Shown: positions 17,158 to 26,555, numbered from the stretch's first letter. The stretch: DNA of 39,950 bases from Burkholderiales bacterium (GCA_026400105.1 JAPLPQ010000080.1:1-39950), one strand, 5' to 3'. The notes: a model not told the origin generated them from the sequence alone. Numbers and translations are program-made.

Positions 17158-17194
17158 AAAAACCCGCCTCAGGCTCTCGCCCTGGCGGGTTTTT
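17158..17194. terminator. Bidirectional terminator between hemerythrin gene and rlhA
   Basis: AAAAACCCGCC (17158-17168) pairs with GGCGGGTTTTT (17184-17194) around a 15-nt loop with further internal pairing. T-runs follow on both strands, so it fits termination of both convergent genes. Confidence 0.88.
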
Positions 17195-17232
17195 CATTGG
17201 CTCCACTGGCTGGCGGCCAGGCAGCTAGCAGA

Positions 17233-19218
17233 TCAGGCCGGCAGCTGGGCCTTGGGTCGGGTGCGGTAGAACGGCAGCGGCATCGCGGCGGCCTGGTTGA
17301 TCACGCTGCGCTTGATCTTGCCGACCACATGCATCTCGCAGGGCTTGCAGTCAAAGCGCAGCGTGAGCTTTTCCTTGCCGTTGATCAGCTGCAGCGGCTC
17401 GGCCTTGACCTGGCCCTGCACGCCGGTCACGCCCTTGGCCTGCTTCGGGCACAGGCTCAGCGAGAAGCGCACGCAATGCTTGGTGATCATCAGGCTGACT
17501 TCACCTTCCTCTTCCTGGCTCTCGTAGGCCGCGGCGATCACCCGCACGCCGTGGCGGGCATAGAAGTCGCGAGCCTTGTGGTTGTAGACGTTGGCCAGGT
17601 AGCTCAGCGTGTCTTCCGGGTAGGGCGCGGGCGGCTCGACCGGCTGGGCGCGCGGCAGGCGTTGCAGCGCGCTGGCGCGTGCCGCCTCGAGCTGTGCCAC
17701 CGCGTCGCGACGCAGCGTGTTGAGCAGCGAGGCCGGCACGAACCTGGGGCCTGACAGCTCGAGCGTGACATCGATCGGCGTGAAGATCGTGTCGCCCAGG
17801 CGCTCGAGCTGCTCGCGCAGCTTGGCATCGGCCTGCGCCGGGTCCTTGGCCGCTTGCAGCGCCAGGCTGGCGCTGGCCTCGCCGCAGTGGCCGTCCTCGT
17901 CGGTCAGGCTCAGGCGCAGGCCGCCATCGGTCTCCTGTAGCCTGATCCAGGCGCCGATCCGGCGTTCGGCCGATTTCTTCTCGAGCGCGCGCACCCAGTC
18001 CATGCTGCGGTTGCGGTTGACCTCGACCCCCTTGCGCAGGTCCTTGAAGCCGTCCATCGGGTCCTTCGGGAAAATGCGCCAGATCCGGCCGCCGTCCGTT
18101 CCCTTGCCGAGCTTTTCGACCCGATTGGTCTGCAGGCCGACCAGCTCCTTTTGCAGGTCGTAGTAGCACAGGCCGTCGCCGTTGGCGAGCTCCAGGCTCG
18201 GGTCGCTGAGCTCGATCTCGACGCTGTCGGGGTTGATCTTGCTGACCCAGCCGATGGCCTGGCCCGGGTTCTTCGGGCTGTCGAAGGCGCCGATGTCCTC
18301 CTGGCGGCACTGCACGAAGTAGTCGGTGAACTCGCGGTTGAAGTTCTGGTCCGGGTCGGGCTGGAAGAAGAAGGTGCATTCGCCGCTCGAGGCGCGCGCA
18401 AGCTCGGGGCGCTGCTCGAGGATCTCGTCGAGCAGGACCCGGTAATGCGCCGTGATGTTCTTCACATAGCCCATGTCCTTGTAGCGGCCCTCGATCTTGA
18501 AGCTGCGCACGCCGGCGTCGATCAGCGCGGCCAGGTTCTCGCTCTGGTTGTTGTCCTTCATCGACAGCACATGCTTGTCGTGCGCGATGATGCGGCCCTG
18601 GGCGTCCTTGACCTCGTAGGGCAGGCGACAGGCCTGCGAGCAGTCGCCGCGGTTGGCGCTGCGCCCGGTGTGGGCATGGCTGATGAAGCATTGGCCGCTG
18701 TAGGCCACGCACAGCGCGCCGTGGACGAAGAACTCGATGTTGCAGCGCTCGGGGTCGGTCGCGGCGCGGATGGCGGCGATCTGCTTGAGCGTGAGTTCGC
18801 GCGCCAGCACGATCTGGGAGAGGCCGGCATCCTGCAGGAAGCGCGCCTTCTCGGGGGTGCGGATGTCGGTCTGGGTGCTGGCGTGCAGCTGGATCGGCGG
18901 CAGGTCGAGCTCGAGCAGCCCCATGTCCTGGATGATCAGCGCGTCGGCGCCGGCGTTGTAGAGCTGATGGATCAGCTTGCGCGCGGGTTCGAGCTCGTCG
19001 TCGCGCAGGATGGTGTTGAGCGTGACGAAGACCCGGCTCTGGTAGCGGTGCGCGTGCCGGACCAGGCGCGCGATGTCCTGCACCGAGTTTTCCGCGCTGG
19101 CGCGCGCGCCGAACGACGGGCCGCCGATGTAGATGGCGTCGGCGCCGTGGTTGACGGCTTCGATGCCGATGTCGGCGTCGCGCGCGGGCGACAGGAGTTC
19201 GAGCTGGTGAGGGAGCAT
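17233..19218 (-). CDS. rlhA: 23S rRNA C2501 5-hydroxycytidine synthase, peptidase U32 family
   Basis: 661-residue U32-family protein that closely follows E. coli RlhA (YdcP), which makes 5-hydroxycytidine at C2501 of 23S rRNA. The N-terminal barrel (about 1-300) starts LELLSPARDADIGIEAVNHGADAIYIGGP and contains HGALCVAYSGQCFISHAHTGRSANRGDCSQACRLPYEV in pieces, with the conserved cysteines of the U32 Fe-S site. The C-terminal region ends FDCKPCEMHVVGKIK, as in RlhA. Length fits RlhA (about 650) rather than the shorter TrhP/YegQ (about 450). It is separated from the NRDE gene upstream by 209 bp that contain a triple TTGTCCC repeat. Confidence 0.92.
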   Translation of the reverse strand: MLPHQLELLSPARDADIGIEAVNHGADAIYIGGPSFGARASAENSVQDIARLVRHAHRYQSRVFVTLNTILRDDELEPARKLIHQLYNAGADALIIQDMGLLELDLPPIQLHASTQTDIRTPEKARFLQDAGLSQIVLARELTLKQIAAIRAATDPERCNIEFFVHGALCVAYSGQCFISHAHTGRSANRGDCSQACRLPYEVKDAQGRIIAHDKHVLSMKDNNQSENLAALIDAGVRSFKIEGRYKDMGYVKNITAHYRVLLDEILEQRPELARASSGECTFFFQPDPDQNFNREFTDYFVQCRQEDIGAFDSPKNPGQAIGWVSKINPDSVEIELSDPSLELANGDGLCYYDLQKELVGLQTNRVEKLGKGTDGGRIWRIFPKDPMDGFKDLRKGVEVNRNRSMDWVRALEKKSAERRIGAWIRLQETDGGLRLSLTDEDGHCGEASASLALQAAKDPAQADAKLREQLERLGDTIFTPIDVTLELSGPRFVPASLLNTLRRDAVAQLEAARASALQRLPRAQPVEPPAPYPEDTLSYLANVYNHKARDFYARHGVRVIAAAYESQEEEGEVSLMITKHCVRFSLSLCPKQAKGVTGVQGQVKAEPLQLINGKEKLTLRFDCKPCEMHVVGKIKRSVINQAAAMPLPFYRTRPKAQLPA

Positions 19219-19349
19219 GGGACGGCTAGGGGGACTAATTAGGCGGTGAACAGGCGGCGAATGGCAGCACGGCGACCAGGCTGGTCAAGCGTGCCGTTGC
19301 GGGTGCCGCTGATATCGGCAGCAATGCCGGCCTGCCGGCAAGGGCGCTA

Positions 19350-19377
19350 TTGTCCCAGTTTGTCCCGGTTTTGTCCC
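19350..19377. repeat. Three TTGTCCC direct repeats upstream of rlhA
   Basis: TTGTCCC occurs at 19350, 19360 and 19371, i.e. with 10- and 11-bp periods, which puts all copies on one face of the helix. On the minus strand they read GGGACAA and lie about 130-160 bp before the rlhA start. They are in the gap between the NRDE and rlhA genes. No known operator is recognised. Confidence 0.55.
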
Positions 19378-19427
19378 GCTCGCGGCACCGGTTTGCCAGC
19401 CGGCACTTCAAAGGGCTCAAGGGCCAG

Positions 19428-20315
19428 TCAGAGCGCCAGCTGGCGCCGGCGGCTGAGCTGCAGCGGCCAGTGCCGGGCTTGGCTGTCTGGCGCGAGCGCT
19501 TGCGGGCTGTGCGTCCACTCCTGCAACAGGATCTGTCCATCGGCATGCGCATGCACCAGCAGACTGCTGCGGGTGCCGTAAGCCCAGTCGGGCGCATGGA
19601 CAAACGGGCTCGACAGCTGGCGCTCGACTTCGATCGGGATGCCGGTCGCAGGCAGGTCGTGATCCGGCGCCGCCGGCATCTGCAGCAAGGCGCCCAGCAG
19701 CTGATCGGCATCGGCGAGCGGCGAGTCCTGGTCCAGATGCTGCTGCAGCGCCTGCTTGAGCGCGACCGTCTTGGGCCAGGGCGTGTCGAGCGCGGCATTC
19801 GACAGGCCGTAGAGGCCGGGCTCCAGCTCGCGGCCCTGCCAGCCTGGCGCCAGCTTGCCGAACCCGTCCGGCGTCGCATCGCTGGCGCTGCCTGCACCAG
19901 CGGGTGCGAATTGCGTATCGATCGCCCGGTTGCTGACCCAGTTCCAGCGGCCACTGGCCAGATCGCCCAGCACCAGGTTGAAGCCGCCGTACTGGCTGGG
20001 ATCGAAGCGCTGCAGCCAGTCTTCGCAGCCCTGGTCGCTGTCGAGCCAGTCCGCCACCAGCTCGCCCCGGCTGCGCGGCGCCGGCTCGGGTGGACCGGTG
20101 CGCACATTGGTCAGCATCGCGACCCGGCCGCCTTCGGCCAGGCCGAGCCAGGTGCCGCCGGCCTGCAGGTCACGCCCTGACCAGGCAGTCCGGCCCGAGG
20201 GCAACTGCCAGGCCTGCAGTGGCAGCGTTGGGCGGTCCCAGCGCTCGTCGCGGTTGGCGGCAACGATCAGCGGCCAGTCCGGGCTGGCGCCGATGGCGAA
20301 GGCGATCAGGCACAT
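19428..20315 (-). CDS. NRDE (TANGO2-type) family protein
   Basis: 295-residue NRDE-family protein. After the initiator Met it starts CLIAFAIG, with Cys2 expected at the N-terminus, and has the name-giving ANRDER motif at about 20-25. Further family motifs are SGRDLQAGGTWLGL and TNVR. Members relate to human TANGO2, implicated in haem and lipid handling, but bacterial roles are not settled. No signal peptide or membrane helix is apparent. The start is 16 nt downstream of the ygfZ stop, so the two are probably one transcript. The frame is open further upstream but overlaps ygfZ. Confidence 0.88.
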   Translation of the reverse strand: MCLIAFAIGASPDWPLIVAANRDERWDRPTLPLQAWQLPSGRTAWSGRDLQAGGTWLGLAEGGRVAMLTNVRTGPPEPAPRSRGELVADWLDSDQGCEDWLQRFDPSQYGGFNLVLGDLASGRWNWVSNRAIDTQFAPAGAGSASDATPDGFGKLAPGWQGRELEPGLYGLSNAALDTPWPKTVALKQALQQHLDQDSPLADADQLLGALLQMPAAPDHDLPATGIPIEVERQLSSPFVHAPDWAYGTRSSLLVHAHADGQILLQEWTHSPQALAPDSQARHWPLQLSRRRQLAL

Positions 20316-20331
20316 GGGGTCCTCGGATTCC

Positions 20332-21294
20332 TCAGATGTCCTGCAGCAGCTCGTAGGGCAGCGCCAGCGTCTGCAAGACGGCACCGGCCGGCCCGCCGAC
20401 CGTCAAGGCCTGGCCGTCGAGCGCACTGGTCTGCAGCGACACGATCGCCTCCCAGCCCCGCAGCGGGTGCGGCGCTGCCGCCACGACGATGCCGCAGGGC
20501 TGCTCGGCATCCGCCGCATGGAACACTTCCTGACCGACGCCCAGCTCGGACTCGGCATGGAAGATCTGCGCCCGGCGCTTGAGCGCCCCGCGGTACTGGC
20601 TGCGCGCGACCACTTCCTGGCCCGGGTAGCAGCCCTTCTTGAAGTTGACACCACCGACCGACTCGTAGTTGAGCATCTGCGGCACGAAGGCCTCGACCAC
20701 CGGCGCGCCGACCATCGCAACGCCGCTGCGCACCTCGAGCCATTGCCAGAGCGCTGGCGCCAGCTCGGCTGCGGGCTGGGTCGCGCCGCTGGACAGGCAG
20801 AGCAGGGCGCGCGTGGCTCCCTCGGCGCCCGGCAGCCGGACCCACTGGCCATCAGCGGCATCGAGCCTGGACCAGGTCGCTGGTGGCAGCTCGGCGGGCA
20901 GGCTCGCTCCGAGCGCGCCGTACAGGGCGAAATCGGCCGAAGCGTCGCTGAGCTTGGCCTTGGCGCGCAGCACGAACATCGACAGCCGCTTGAGCGTGGG
21001 CGCGAGCAGGTCGCGGCGGCAGACCAGCAGGATTTCCTCCGGGCCGGTTTTCCAGCCGATCAGGCTCGCCAGCATGCGGCCCTTGGCCGAGCAGTAGCCG
21101 GCCAGCCGCGCCTCGCCCTGGCCCAGCAGCAGGAAATCCTGCGTCAGCTGCCCATGCAGGAAGGCGGCGGCATCGGCGCCCTGGGCCCGGATCACGCCCC
21201 AGTCGTCCAGCCGGGCCAGGCCTTGCAGGGAGGAGGCGTCGAAGCCGAAGTCAGGATTGGCTGGGATCGAGACAGAAGTAGTGGAGGCGCTCAT
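20332..21294 (-). CDS. ygfZ: YgfZ/GcvT-type folate-binding protein
   Basis: 320-residue folate-binding protein related to the glycine-cleavage T protein. YgfZ supports maintenance of certain Fe-S enzymes such as MiaB. The signature K-G-C-Y-P-G-Q-E is present with Cys at residue 222, the residue essential in E. coli YgfZ. The start MSASTTSV was chosen because upstream in-frame sequence runs into the divergent mltG gene. It is first in a leftward ygfZ-NRDE pair. Only 76 bp separate it from mltG, so the two promoters must share that space. Confidence 0.92.
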   Translation of the reverse strand: MSASTTSVSIPANPDFGFDASSLQGLARLDDWGVIRAQGADAAAFLHGQLTQDFLLLGQGEARLAGYCSAKGRMLASLIGWKTGPEEILLVCRRDLLAPTLKRLSMFVLRAKAKLSDASADFALYGALGASLPAELPPATWSRLDAADGQWVRLPGAEGATRALLCLSSGATQPAAELAPALWQWLEVRSGVAMVGAPVVEAFVPQMLNYESVGGVNFKKGCYPGQEVVARSQYRGALKRRAQIFHAESELGVGQEVFHAADAEQPCGIVVAAAPHPLRGWEAIVSLQTSALDGQALTVGGPAGAVLQTLALPYELLQDI

Positions 21295-21370
21295 GGTGGC
21301 TTTCGTTTTCCTCGGGCCGCCTGCATGGCGGTCGAATATCATTGCGAGCTCTGATTTTCCCAAAGGCCGG

Positions 21371-22405
21371 ATGGTTGTGCAGCGTCGCATGAAAAATAGG
21401 TGGATTTCGGTCTTGCTCCTGAGCGTGGCCGCCTGCTTGCTGGCCGTGGCGGGGGCGGTCTACTGGCTGCAGCGGCCGCTCTATCTGAGCGACAGCCCGT
21501 CGGCCCAGCCACTGGACCTGTCGATCCCGGCCGGTGCCTCGGCGCGCCAGGTGGCGCAGCAGCTGCAGCAGGCGGGCGTGCAGAGCCCCGACTGGCTGCT
21601 CTACGGCTGGCTGCGCCTGTCGGGTCAGTCGCGCCGGATCCAGGCCGGCAGCTACGAGATCGAGACCGGCACCACGCCACAGCGCCTGCTCGACAAGCTG
21701 GTGCGCGGCGAGCAGGCGCTGCGCCGCGTCACCCTGGTCGAAGGCTGGAACTACCGCCAGGTGCTGCAGGCGCTCAAGAGCGCCGAGCAGCTGGACTGGG
21801 ACCTGCCCGATGCGGCGCTGGCGCAGCCTGCCGAGCTCATGCGCGCGCTCGGCCTGCCAGCCGCGCACCCCGAAGGCCGCTTCTTTCCCGATACCTACCT
21901 CTACCCCAAGCGGCAAAAGGCCTCGGTCCTGCTGCGCCAGGCCGCGGCGGCGATGCAGCGCCAGCTCGAGCAGGCCTGGGCCGAGCGGGCACCCAATCTG
22001 CCGCTCAAGACGCCCGAGCAAGCGCTGATCCTGGCCAGCGTGGTCGAGAAGGAGACCGGCACCAGCGCGGACCGGCCGATGGTCGCTGCCGTCTTCATCA
22101 ACCGGCTGCGACAGGGCATGCGGCTGCAGACCGATCCGACCGTGATCTACGGCCTGGGTCCGGCCTTCGACGGTAACCTGCGCAAGCGCGACCTGCTGGC
22201 AGACACCCCCTACAACAGCTACACCCGCGCCGGCCTGCCGCCGACGCCGATCGCGATGCCGGGCCTGGCATCGCTGCGCGCCACGCTGCAGCCCGCCGCC
22301 AGCCAGGCGCTTTACTTTGTCGCGCGGGGCGACGGCAGCAGCCAGTTCAGCGCTACGCTCGACGAGCACAACCAGGCGGTGCGCCGTTATATCCTGGCCC
22401 GTTGA
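21371..22405 (+). CDS. mltG: Endolytic murein transglycosylase MltG
   Basis: 344-residue inner-membrane lytic transglycosylase that cleaves nascent peptidoglycan strands and sets glycan length. One membrane helix lies near the N-terminus (about 11-33), followed by a periplasmic LysM-like part ([18 protein letters not shown]) and the YceG catalytic domain. The catalytic Glu is E226 in ASVVEKETG. The family motifs [19 protein letters not shown] and [18 protein letters not shown] are present. The start at 21371 has AAAGG upstream; an ATG at 21389 is also possible. It is the first gene of the mltG-tmk-holB-tatD operon, the same order as in E. coli. Confidence 0.93.
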   Translation: MVVQRRMKNRWISVLLLSVAACLLAVAGAVYWLQRPLYLSDSPSAQPLDLSIPAGASARQVAQQLQQAGVQSPDWLLYGWLRLSGQSRRIQAGSYEIETGTTPQRLLDKLVRGEQALRRVTLVEGWNYRQVLQALKSAEQLDWDLPDAALAQPAELMRALGLPAAHPEGRFFPDTYLYPKRQKASVLLRQAAAAMQRQLEQAWAERAPNLPLKTPEQALILASVVEKETGTSADRPMVAAVFINRLRQGMRLQTDPTVIYGLGPAFDGNLRKRDLLADTPYNSYTRAGLPPTPIAMPGLASLRATLQPAASQALYFVARGDGSSQFSATLDEHNQAVRRYILAR

Positions 22406-22434
22406 TTTCCAAGGCTACCTTTCAAGGCCACTTA

Positions 22435-23085
22435 ATGACCCAGAGCACCCCAAGCGGTTTGTTCATCAGTTTCGAAGGCATAGACGGTGCCGGCAAGTCT
22501 TCCCATATCGCCGCGGTGGCCGACTGGTTTCGCGCCCATGGCCGGCATGTCACGCTGACGCGCGAGCCCGGCGGCACCCCCTTGGCGGAAAAGCTGCGCG
22601 AGCTGCTGCTGCACGACGCGATGGATCCGCTGAGCGAGGCGCTGCTGATGTTCGCCGCCCGGCGCGACCATGTGCTGCAGGTGATCCTGCCGGCGCTGGC
22701 GCGCGGTGACGTGCTGCTGTGTGACCGCTTCACCGATGCCACCTTTGCCTACCAGGGTTACGGGCGCGGCTTCGACCTGCAGGTGCTGCGCCAGCTCGAG
22801 CAATGGGTGCAGCAGCAGCCCGCGCAAGCCAGCCTGCTCGAGCCCGAGCTCTGCTTCTGGTTCGACCTGCCGCCGGCCATTGCCGCTGCTCGACTGGCCG
22901 GTGCGCGCCAGCCCGACAAGTTCGAGTCCGAGGCCGAACCCTTTTTCCAGCGCGTCGCCAGCGGCTATGCCGCGCGCGCGGCCCAGTCACCGCAGCGCTT
23001 CGCCCGCATCGATGCCAGCCAGGGCATGGAGCAGGTGCGCGAGCAGGTGCTGCGGCATTGCGAGCAAGTCTGGGGCCAGCCATGA
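22435..23085 (+). CDS. tmk: Thymidylate kinase
   Basis: 216-residue dTMP kinase (dTMP + ATP to dTDP). The P-loop [12 protein letters not shown] lies near residue 11, the DRF motif in [17 protein letters not shown], and the LID region follows ([15 protein letters not shown]). The start is 29 nt after the mltG stop at [15 protein letters not shown]. Its stop overlaps the holB start (ATGA), so translation is coupled with holB. Confidence 0.96.
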   Translation: MTQSTPSGLFISFEGIDGAGKSSHIAAVADWFRAHGRHVTLTREPGGTPLAEKLRELLLHDAMDPLSEALLMFAARRDHVLQVILPALARGDVLLCDRFTDATFAYQGYGRGFDLQVLRQLEQWVQQQPAQASLLEPELCFWFDLPPAIAAARLAGARQPDKFESEAEPFFQRVASGYAARAAQSPQRFARIDASQGMEQVREQVLRHCEQVWGQP

Positions 23086-24125
23086 ACCAGCAAGCCGACG
23101 CCAGCCGCCTGCCGCCCTGGCTGCAGCGCCAGCTGGTGGCCTTGCAGCAGCAGCGCGGCCACGCGATACTGCTCAGCGGTCCGGCCGGCCTGGGCCAGTA
23201 CCCGCTGGCGCTGGCGCTGGCGCGGTCCTGGCTCTGCGAATCGCCAAGCCCGGAGCAGGGCGCCTGCGGCCGCTGCGCCAGTTGCCATGCGGTCGATGTG
23301 CGCACCCATCCCGACCTGTTCGTGCTGATGCCCGAGACGCTGGCGCTCGAGCTCGGCTGGCCGCTCGACGAGCGCACGCAGGACAAGATCGACAAGAAGG
23401 AACTCAAGCCCGGCAAGTTCATCCGCGTCGACGCCACACGCGAGGCGGTGGCCTTCACCCAGTTCACTCGCTCGCGCGGCAACACCAAGGTGGTACTGGT
23501 CTATCCGGCCGACCGGCTCAACATGGAGTCGGCCAACACCCTGCTCAAGACGCTGGAGGAACCGCCGGGGGCAGTGCGCTTCGTGCTCGCGACCGAAGCG
23601 GTCCATGCGCTGCTGCCCACGATCCGCAGCCGCTGCCAGAACCATGCGCTCGAATGGCCGGCACAGACCGAGGCGCTGGCCTGGCTCGAACAGGCGGTAC
23701 AGGGCGACGAGGCCCTGGCCGGCAAGCCGCAGTCCCGCGAGTCACTCGCCACCTGGCTGCTGGCCGCGGGCGGCCGCCCCGACGAGGCGCTGGCGCTGGC
23801 ACGGCTCGGGCTTTCCACTTCGGCCTGGTCAGGTCTGCCGCGCTCGATCGCGCGCGGTGACTGGTCGGCGCTGGCCGACTGGGCACCGGCGCGCCAGCTC
23901 GACTTGCTGCACAAGATCTGCCATGACCTGATGGTGGTCGCCAGTGGCGGCTTGCCGCGCTTCTTTCCGTCGGCCGACCTGCCGCCGCCACCCCGGCTGT
24001 CCGCGCTGCTGCAATGGCAAAAGGCCTTGCAGCAGGCCGCCCGCACGGTCGAGCATCCCTACAACGCAGGTCTGCAACAAGAGGCCTGGGCTGGCCTGGC
24101 CCGCTCGGCGTTGACCCCTAACTGA
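23082..24125 (+). CDS. holB: DNA polymerase III delta' subunit
   Basis: 347-residue clamp-loader subunit of the replicative polymerase. The AAA+ fold has a degenerate P-loop, GPAGLGQY (33-40), without the Lys; this is usual for delta', which does not hydrolyse ATP. A Cys4 zinc module is visible (C52, C62, C65, C68). [21 protein letters not shown] and TIRSRCQ (SRC motif) are family hallmarks. The ATG overlaps the tmk stop and the TatD gene begins 9 nt downstream. Confidence 0.94.
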   Translation: MNQQADASRLPPWLQRQLVALQQQRGHAILLSGPAGLGQYPLALALARSWLCESPSPEQGACGRCASCHAVDVRTHPDLFVLMPETLALELGWPLDERTQDKIDKKELKPGKFIRVDATREAVAFTQFTRSRGNTKVVLVYPADRLNMESANTLLKTLEEPPGAVRFVLATEAVHALLPTIRSRCQNHALEWPAQTEALAWLEQAVQGDEALAGKPQSRESLATWLLAAGGRPDEALALARLGLSTSAWSGLPRSIARGDWSALADWAPARQLDLLHKICHDLMVVASGGLPRFFPSADLPPPPRLSALLQWQKALQQAARTVEHPYNAGLQQEAWAGLARSALTPN

Positions 24126-24134
24126 TTACCCGAC

Positions 24135-24947
24135 ATGTTCATCGATTCCCATTGCCACCTGAACTTCACCGAACTGCGCGCCCAGCTGCCCGAGATCCTG
24201 CAAGCCATGCAGCAGGCGCAGGTCGAACGCGCGCTGTGCATCTGCACCACGCTGGAGGAATTCGACGGCGTCCACCAGCTGGCGCTCGCCCATGACCGGC
24301 TCTGGGCCACGGTCGGCGTGCATCCCGACAACGAGGGAGTGCGCGAACCCTCGGTCGAAGAGCTGATCGAGTTGTCGCGGCGCCCGCGCGTGGTCGGCAT
24401 CGGCGAGACCGGCCTCGATTACTACCGCCTGGGCGAGCGCAGCCTGGCCGACATGGAATGGCAGCGCGAGCGTTTTCGGCGCCATATCCGTGCCGCGCGC
24501 CAGACCGATCTGCCGCTGGTGATCCATACCCGCAGCGCCTCCGACGACACGCTGGCGATCCTGCGGCAAGAGGGGGGTTTCGGACCGCAGGGGGCAGGGG
24601 AGCTGCCGCTGGCGCGCGGGGTGTTCCACTGCTTCACCGAAAGCGTCGCGGTCGCCAGGGCCGCGCTCGAGCTGGGCTTCTACATCTCGTTCTCGGGCAT
24701 CCTGACCTTCAAGAACGCGACCGACCTGCACGAGGTCGCGCGCTTCGTGCCGCTGGATCGCTGCCTGATCGAGACCGACAGCCCTTATCTGGCGCCGGTC
24801 CCGTACCGCGGCAAGACCAACACGCCGGCCTATGTGCCCCATGTGGCGCAGAAATTGGCCGAACTCAAGGGGCTGCCGCTAGAACAAGTCGCTGCCGCTA
24901 CCCGGGCCAACACGCTGGCGCTGTTCCAGGGCATGGCGCTATCCTGA
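24135..24947 (+). CDS. ycfH: TatD family metal-dependent hydrolase
   Basis: 270-residue TatD-type TIM-barrel deoxyribonuclease/hydrolase. Metal ligands are visible in DSHCHL (D4, H6, H8), GIGETGLDY, VIHTR, FHCF and IETDSPYL. Position after tmk-holB matches E. coli ycfH. Betaproteobacteria often carry a PilZ gene between holB and tatD; here the gap is 9 nt and no such gene exists. Confidence 0.93.
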   Translation: MFIDSHCHLNFTELRAQLPEILQAMQQAQVERALCICTTLEEFDGVHQLALAHDRLWATVGVHPDNEGVREPSVEELIELSRRPRVVGIGETGLDYYRLGERSLADMEWQRERFRRHIRAARQTDLPLVIHTRSASDDTLAILRQEGGFGPQGAGELPLARGVFHCFTESVAVARAALELGFYISFSGILTFKNATDLHEVARFVPLDRCLIETDSPYLAPVPYRGKTNTPAYVPHVAQKLAELKGLPLEQVAAATRANTLALFQGMALS

Positions 24948-24978
24948 GGTCCCAGCATCCAGAGCAGGGCTGACCGAC

Positions 24979-25743
24979 ATGTCCGACATCCCCATCCTTC
25001 AGATTCGATTGCATACCGGACTGCGTGCCGGACCGAGCCCGGTCGCATCCGTTGATCCTGGCCAACCTGGCCGGCGCCGGGCGGTCGTGCATCTTGCTGC
25101 AGCACTGCTGGGCGCAGGGGTCGGCCTGCCTGCAATCGCGGGATCCTACGAGGATTTCCTGCGCGCCTTGCGCCTCGATGAGACCGAGACCCTGCGTCGC
25201 CTCCAGCGCCTGGGCTTCGACTTCAATACCCGGGACGAGGGCGGTCAGCCCGGTTTGCTGCTGGCGCTGCGCTCGGACTCGCTGCGGGCGGCCGAATTCC
25301 TGATCGCCCAGCCCGGGATCGACCTCGATGCCCTCAGCGCCAATGGAGAAAACGCATTGATGCTGGCTGCGCTGCGCGGTCATGTCGGACTGTTCAAACA
25401 GCTGATCGGACGCGGCGCCGAAGTCAACCAGCCGGGCTGGACGCCCTTGCATTACGCCGCTACCCAGTCGGATTCGTCCAGCGTCGAGATGGTCGAGCTG
25501 CTGCTCGAGCACCATGCCTACATCGATGCGGCGTCGCCCAACGACACCACGCCGCTGATGATGGCGGCGCGCTACGGCAATGTGGAAACGGTGAAGCTGC
25601 TGATCGATGCCGGCGCCGATGTCACGCTGCGCAACCAGCAGGGCTTGAGCGCGCGCGACTTCGCCCGCGCCGCCGAGCGCCAGGAGGTGGCCGACCAGAT
25701 CAACCGGGCACTGCGCGCCAAGCTCGGGCCGCCGACCTGGTGA
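24979..25743 (+). CDS. Secreted ankyrin-repeat protein
   Basis: 254-residue protein with a basic stretch GRRRAVV (31-37), a hydrophobic core (38-50) and a likely cleavage site after AIA (52-54), so probably exported. Four or five ankyrin repeats follow (about 85-235), with clear units such as TPLHYAATQ and TPLMMAARYGNVETVKLLIDAGADV. The 30 residues before the signal core are unusually long, which suggests the true start may lie further downstream; the only nearby in-frame GTG (25087) would remove the charged segment, so the ATG is kept. It follows the TatD gene by 31 nt, as in other Burkholderiales. The binding partner is unknown. Confidence 0.85.
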   Translation: MSDIPILQIRLHTGLRAGPSPVASVDPGQPGRRRAVVHLAAALLGAGVGLPAIAGSYEDFLRALRLDETETLRRLQRLGFDFNTRDEGGQPGLLLALRSDSLRAAEFLIAQPGIDLDALSANGENALMLAALRGHVGLFKQLIGRGAEVNQPGWTPLHYAATQSDSSSVEMVELLLEHHAYIDAASPNDTTPLMMAARYGNVETVKLLIDAGADVTLRNQQGLSARDFARAAERQEVADQINRALRAKLGPPTW

Positions 25744-25753
25744 GAAGCTTGGG

Positions 25754-26494
25754 TTATTGCTCCTTGGCTTCGTGGAAATCGGCTGCACCCGATTTCCAGT
25801 AGGCCGACACCCGCACGGTATCGCGAGCCAGCTGCTTGTCCAGCAGCAGGATGTCGCGTATCTGTGCCATCGATGTCGCCTCGCCGGCACACCAGACGAA
25901 GCCTTCGCCGGGGGGGAACTGAAGTTGCCGAATCGCGTTCACCAGCCCTTCTGATGTAGCAAGCCACTGCAGCTGCAAGTCGGCCTTGCTCCGAAAGTTT
26001 CTTTCATCTTGCGACAGCGGGAGGTGGAGCAGAACCTGTGCATGCGTGCCTTCCGGGAATTCCTCCAGACGGCGTTGAATCGCTGGCAATGCCGAAGCAT
26101 CACCCGCCAGTAGGTGCCACGCGTAGTCGGTCGGAATGACCATCGAGCCACGGGGGCCGCCGATGACAGCTGGGTCCCCAACCTTCGCTTGGCGAGCCCA
26201 CTGGCATGCAGCACCAGCTTCGTGCAGGGCGAACTCCAATGTCAGCTCATTGCTTTCCGGCTTGAAGCGCAGCGGTGTGAAATCCCGTCGGTGCGTGAGG
26301 CCCGCAGAGTCGGTGAGGATGAGTTTGACGTGATCGTCGAACGACAGGGATACGAAGGCGGACAGGGACTCGCCAGTGAAGGTAATCGCAAGAAACCCAG
26401 GGCTGATGGCTTGGATGTCACGGACTCGTACTTCGTGCCTGAGCAGTTCGTGCCGAACGCGCTGTATGCGCCGGGCGAAGGAGGGCTGATTCAT
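25754..26494 (-). CDS. Siderophore-interacting protein (ViuB-type FAD reductase)
   Basis: 246-residue SIP-family flavoprotein that would reduce ferric siderophores in the cytoplasm with NAD(P)H, releasing Fe2+. The FAD-binding part has RRDFTPLRF (RxYTP-like), the middle GDPAVIGGPRGSMVIP, and the C-terminal SIP domain FVWCAGEATSMAQIRDILL. The start is MNQPSFARRIQRV, 25 nt after the predicted transcription start of a sigma-70 promoter that overlaps MarR-type sites. Base composition is less GC-rich than neighbours and codon use less biased, compatible with transfer together with the divergent regulator. Confidence 0.88.
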   Translation of the reverse strand: MNQPSFARRIQRVRHELLRHEVRVRDIQAISPGFLAITFTGESLSAFVSLSFDDHVKLILTDSAGLTHRRDFTPLRFKPESNELTLEFALHEAGAACQWARQAKVGDPAVIGGPRGSMVIPTDYAWHLLAGDASALPAIQRRLEEFPEGTHAQVLLHLPLSQDERNFRSKADLQLQWLATSEGLVNAIRQLQFPPGEGFVWCAGEATSMAQIRDILLLDKQLARDTVRVSAYWKSGAADFHEAKEQ

Positions 26495-26510
26495 GAAATC
26501 TTGAATATGG

Positions 26511-26555
26511 TTGATAATGTCATCAATTATGAGCAAAGAAGTTGATAACGTCAAC
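26511..26555. promoter_or_regulatory. Paired operator sites and SIP promoter in the SIP/MarR gap
   Basis: A 12-bp repeat TTGATAAYGTCA occurs at 26511-26522 and 26542-26553, 31 bp apart (three helical turns). Each lies in a small palindrome: TTGAT-N6-ATCAA (26511-26526) and GTTGA-N5-TCAAC (26541-26555). On the minus strand TTGACG (26549-26554) and CATAAT (26526-26531), with a 17-bp spacer, form a good promoter for the SIP gene. One repeat covers the -35 and the other the start region, so repressor binding would block transcription. Confidence 0.7.

Noticed and set aside
23178..23201. Degenerate P-loop in HolB as a sign of gene decay
   Set aside because: Loss of the Walker A Lys is normal for delta' subunits; the rest of the protein is intact.
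26511..26526. TTGAT...ATCAA before the SIP/MarR genes as an FNR box
   Set aside because: The spacer is 6 nt instead of 4, and the repeat recurs 31 bp away, which fits a MarR operator better.
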